A stretch of DNA of 64,000 nt, taken from an uncultured Porphyromonadaceae bacterium. Its GTDB lineage: Bacteria > Bacteroidota > Bacteroidia > Bacteroidales > Muribaculaceae. The position numbers and the translations under genes were made by a program. Positions within the stretch are counted from its first letter, which is position 1. Every line of letters begins with the position of its first letter. Shown piece by piece: positions 62,587 to 64,000 of the stretch. Under the pieces are notes generated by a model. That model was given only the letters and a program-made list of their open reading frames with translations. It was not told the DNA's origin and did no database searches. Location: NCBI GenBank assembly GCA_902495075.1, contig CABUVO010000003.1, positions 62,001 to 126,000 on the forward strand, read 5' to 3'.

Positions 62587-64000
62587 ATGAAGTATCTTAG
62601 CAAATTGCTCCTCGCGATTGCAGCACCGACAATGCTTTTCAGCTGCAGTAGCGACGAACCGAATGTTCTTCCCCCAGCTCCAGATGAAGGCGCCGGCTTC
62701 TATGCCACAGTCAAATTCACAGTTCCCAAAACCCGCTCAACAGATGCAGAAGGAGTAGAGATTGGCAAAGACTACGAAAACAAGGTTTCGAGTCTGCTTG
62801 TAGTGCTGGCAAAGAAAGAGAATGACACCTACAAGTTTCTAAGCTCGGCTTATACCGGCAATCCTACGACAACAAACAATACATACACGATTTGTTTCCA
62901 AAACAAGGAAGCTCTTTATGATTATGCCGGCACTACAGGCGGTAATAAAGTTTATGTATTTGCATACTGCAATCCCACTGAAGAGATAAGATCAGCCGCT
63001 GATGCTCTAACAGCTGACACTGACCTCAGGTCGTTCTTCGATTCTTCCTTTAAAGGCACATCAACCCAGCTTGCCACAACATGGAGAAACGAAGGTTTCC
63101 TGATGACAAACCATGCCATTTACGAAAGTGAACTTCCTTCACAAGAAAAACTAAAAGGGTATTCTTCGGCAAATAATCCATACGCTCTGACTTCTTCTAA
63201 GCCTCTTGAAGTTCTGCGTACTGCAGTTCGTTTCGATTATAAGGATGGTGCAAAAGATGGTATCTTGACATACAAAATCATGGATACCGTAGACGAAACC
63301 AAAGAACAGGGCACTGTTACACTTACTCGCATGGCACTTTTCAACATGCGCGATGAGTTCTACTATCTGCCACGCACTACTACAGATGGAACCAATATTA
63401 CCCTCTGTCCGGGTGCAACAGGTCAATTCAACGATTTTAATAATCTGATTGTAACGCCCGCCAATCGTAATTTCCTGAATACTTTACCTTTTGTCAGCAC
63501 TTCAACTGAATCGGGTGCTGTAAATCCTTTTGATCCCACTGCAATAATCAATGAAACAAAAGAATGGTATAGTATTGCCTCTGTTATTGGAGGAACGGAA
63601 GATAATGACGATGACTGGAACGGTGGCGAGACACCAGCACCAGACAAACAGGGTTATTACATCTGGCGTTATTGCACCGAAAATGCTTATCCTTACAACG
63701 CAACAAGCTACTCGCCAAACGAGGCAACCGGAGTTGTATTCGAGGCTGAGATCAAACTGACCGGTGAGGTCACTCCCGATGGAACCAACCCCATGTTCCT
63801 CTACAACGGAACCATGTATGCAAATGCCCGGCAGATTTGTCAGGCAGCTGAAAACAACAAAGCCAGCCAGATATACATAGATGTTAAGAATGTATTTGAT
63901 TATGACGTAGATGCATCTGGGAATGTAACAAATGCCAAGCTCAAGGATACCATCGGCGATGATATTCTCTTCTCTAACGATATAAATATTTATCGTCCGA
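62587..64000 (+). CDS. Mfa1-family fimbrial major subunit (partial, right edge)
   Basis: 471 residues are visible before the window ends. The lipobox LFSC (Cys20) is followed by a propeptide-like segment and a candidate trypsin-like cleavage site VPKTRSTD. Two beta-sandwich domains follow (VSSLLVVLAKKEN, VYVFAYCNP, then WYSIASVIGG and YIWRYCTENAYPYNATSYSP). In Porphyromonas the lipidated precursor is cut by an arginine protease to allow strand-exchange polymerisation. The third gene of a DUF3575-DUF3868-fimbrillin set fits that system. Confidence 0.88.
   Translation, partial: MKYLSKLLLAIAAPTMLFSCSSDEPNVLPPAPDEGAGFYATVKFTVPKTRSTDAEGVEIGKDYENKVSSLLVVLAKKENDTYKFLSSAYTGNPTTTNNTYTICFQNKEALYDYAGTTGGNKVYVFAYCNPTEEIRSAADALTADTDLRSFFDSSFKGTSTQLATTWRNEGFLMTNHAIYESELPSQEKLKGYSSANNPYALTSSKPLEVLRTAVRFDYKDGAKDGILTYKIMDTVDETKEQGTVTLTRMALFNMRDEFYYLPRTTTDGTNITLCPGATGQFNDFNNLIVTPANRNFLNTLPFVSTSTESGAVNPFDPTAIINETKEWYSIASVIGGTEDNDDDWNGGETPAPDKQGYYIWRYCTENAYPYNATSYSPNEATGVVFEAEIKLTGEVTPDGTNPMFLYNGTMYANARQICQAAENNKASQIYIDVKNVFDYDVDASGNVTNAKLKDTIGDDILFSNDINIYRP

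Overview
The window looks like a chromosomal segment from a gut-type member of the Bacteroidales (phylum Bacteroidota); Muribaculaceae is my guess at family level, not a demonstrated assignment. The grounds are SusC/SusD transport genes, a hybrid two-component sensor, an ECF sigma/FecR pair, GldH, LptD and Mfa1-type fimbrial genes, Bacteroidota promoters (TTTG, 19-20 bases, TAnnTTTG) and an almost complete lack of Shine-Dalgarno sites. I saw no rRNA, tRNA, CRISPR array or prophage.

Left part (1-15.7 kb): a compact fructan/fructose locus consists of a hybrid two-component sensor cut by the left edge and a divergent operon of GH32 fructanase, MFS sugar permease and PfkB fructokinase. After it come a short membrane/coiled-coil protein, a broken RhuM-family remnant and an outer-membrane beta-barrel protein. 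A two-gene alpha-glucan operon (pullulanase, then GH31) follows on the minus strand. An intact ISAs1-type insertion sequence with a 10-base target duplication sits just upstream of the pullulanase promoter. tpx follows.

Centre (16.3-39.7 kb): a polysaccharide utilization locus on the plus strand carries a GH36-like alpha-galactosidase, a GQSNM-type esterase, a secreted protein of unknown function, an ECF sigma factor, a FecR anti-sigma, a SusC with an STN signalling domain, SusD, a GH30 flanked by beta-trefoil-like domains, a GH3, an SGNH hydrolase and an Asp-box propeller protein. A hairpin then separates it from a large exported TPR-CHAT protein. The sigma/anti-sigma/STN-SusC trio implies control by substrate uptake. 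The polysaccharide cannot be named from sequence; beta-linked galactan or glucan with alpha-galactosyl and acyl decorations would fit.

Right part (39.7-64 kb): mostly housekeeping genes, namely an M48 protease, rpsA, a tiny sorting-domain-only secreted protein, ilvE, an HD-domain protein, lptD, a GH127 arabinofuranosidase, a zapB-like/zapA/rny/ricT/gldH/M24 peptidase/cca cluster, an NfeD-SPFH pair, a HEPN-MNT toxin-antitoxin pair, and the start of an Mfa1-type fimbrial operon cut by the right edge.

The most unusual signal is intergenic. Two families of palindromic, MITE-like repeats (three copies each) lie in the leaders or promoter regions of carbohydrate and regulatory genes. One family has a core GGAG-plus-hairpin whose stem differs between copies but stays paired. 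There are also heptanucleotide tandem arrays and C-rich tracts on both sides of rpsA.
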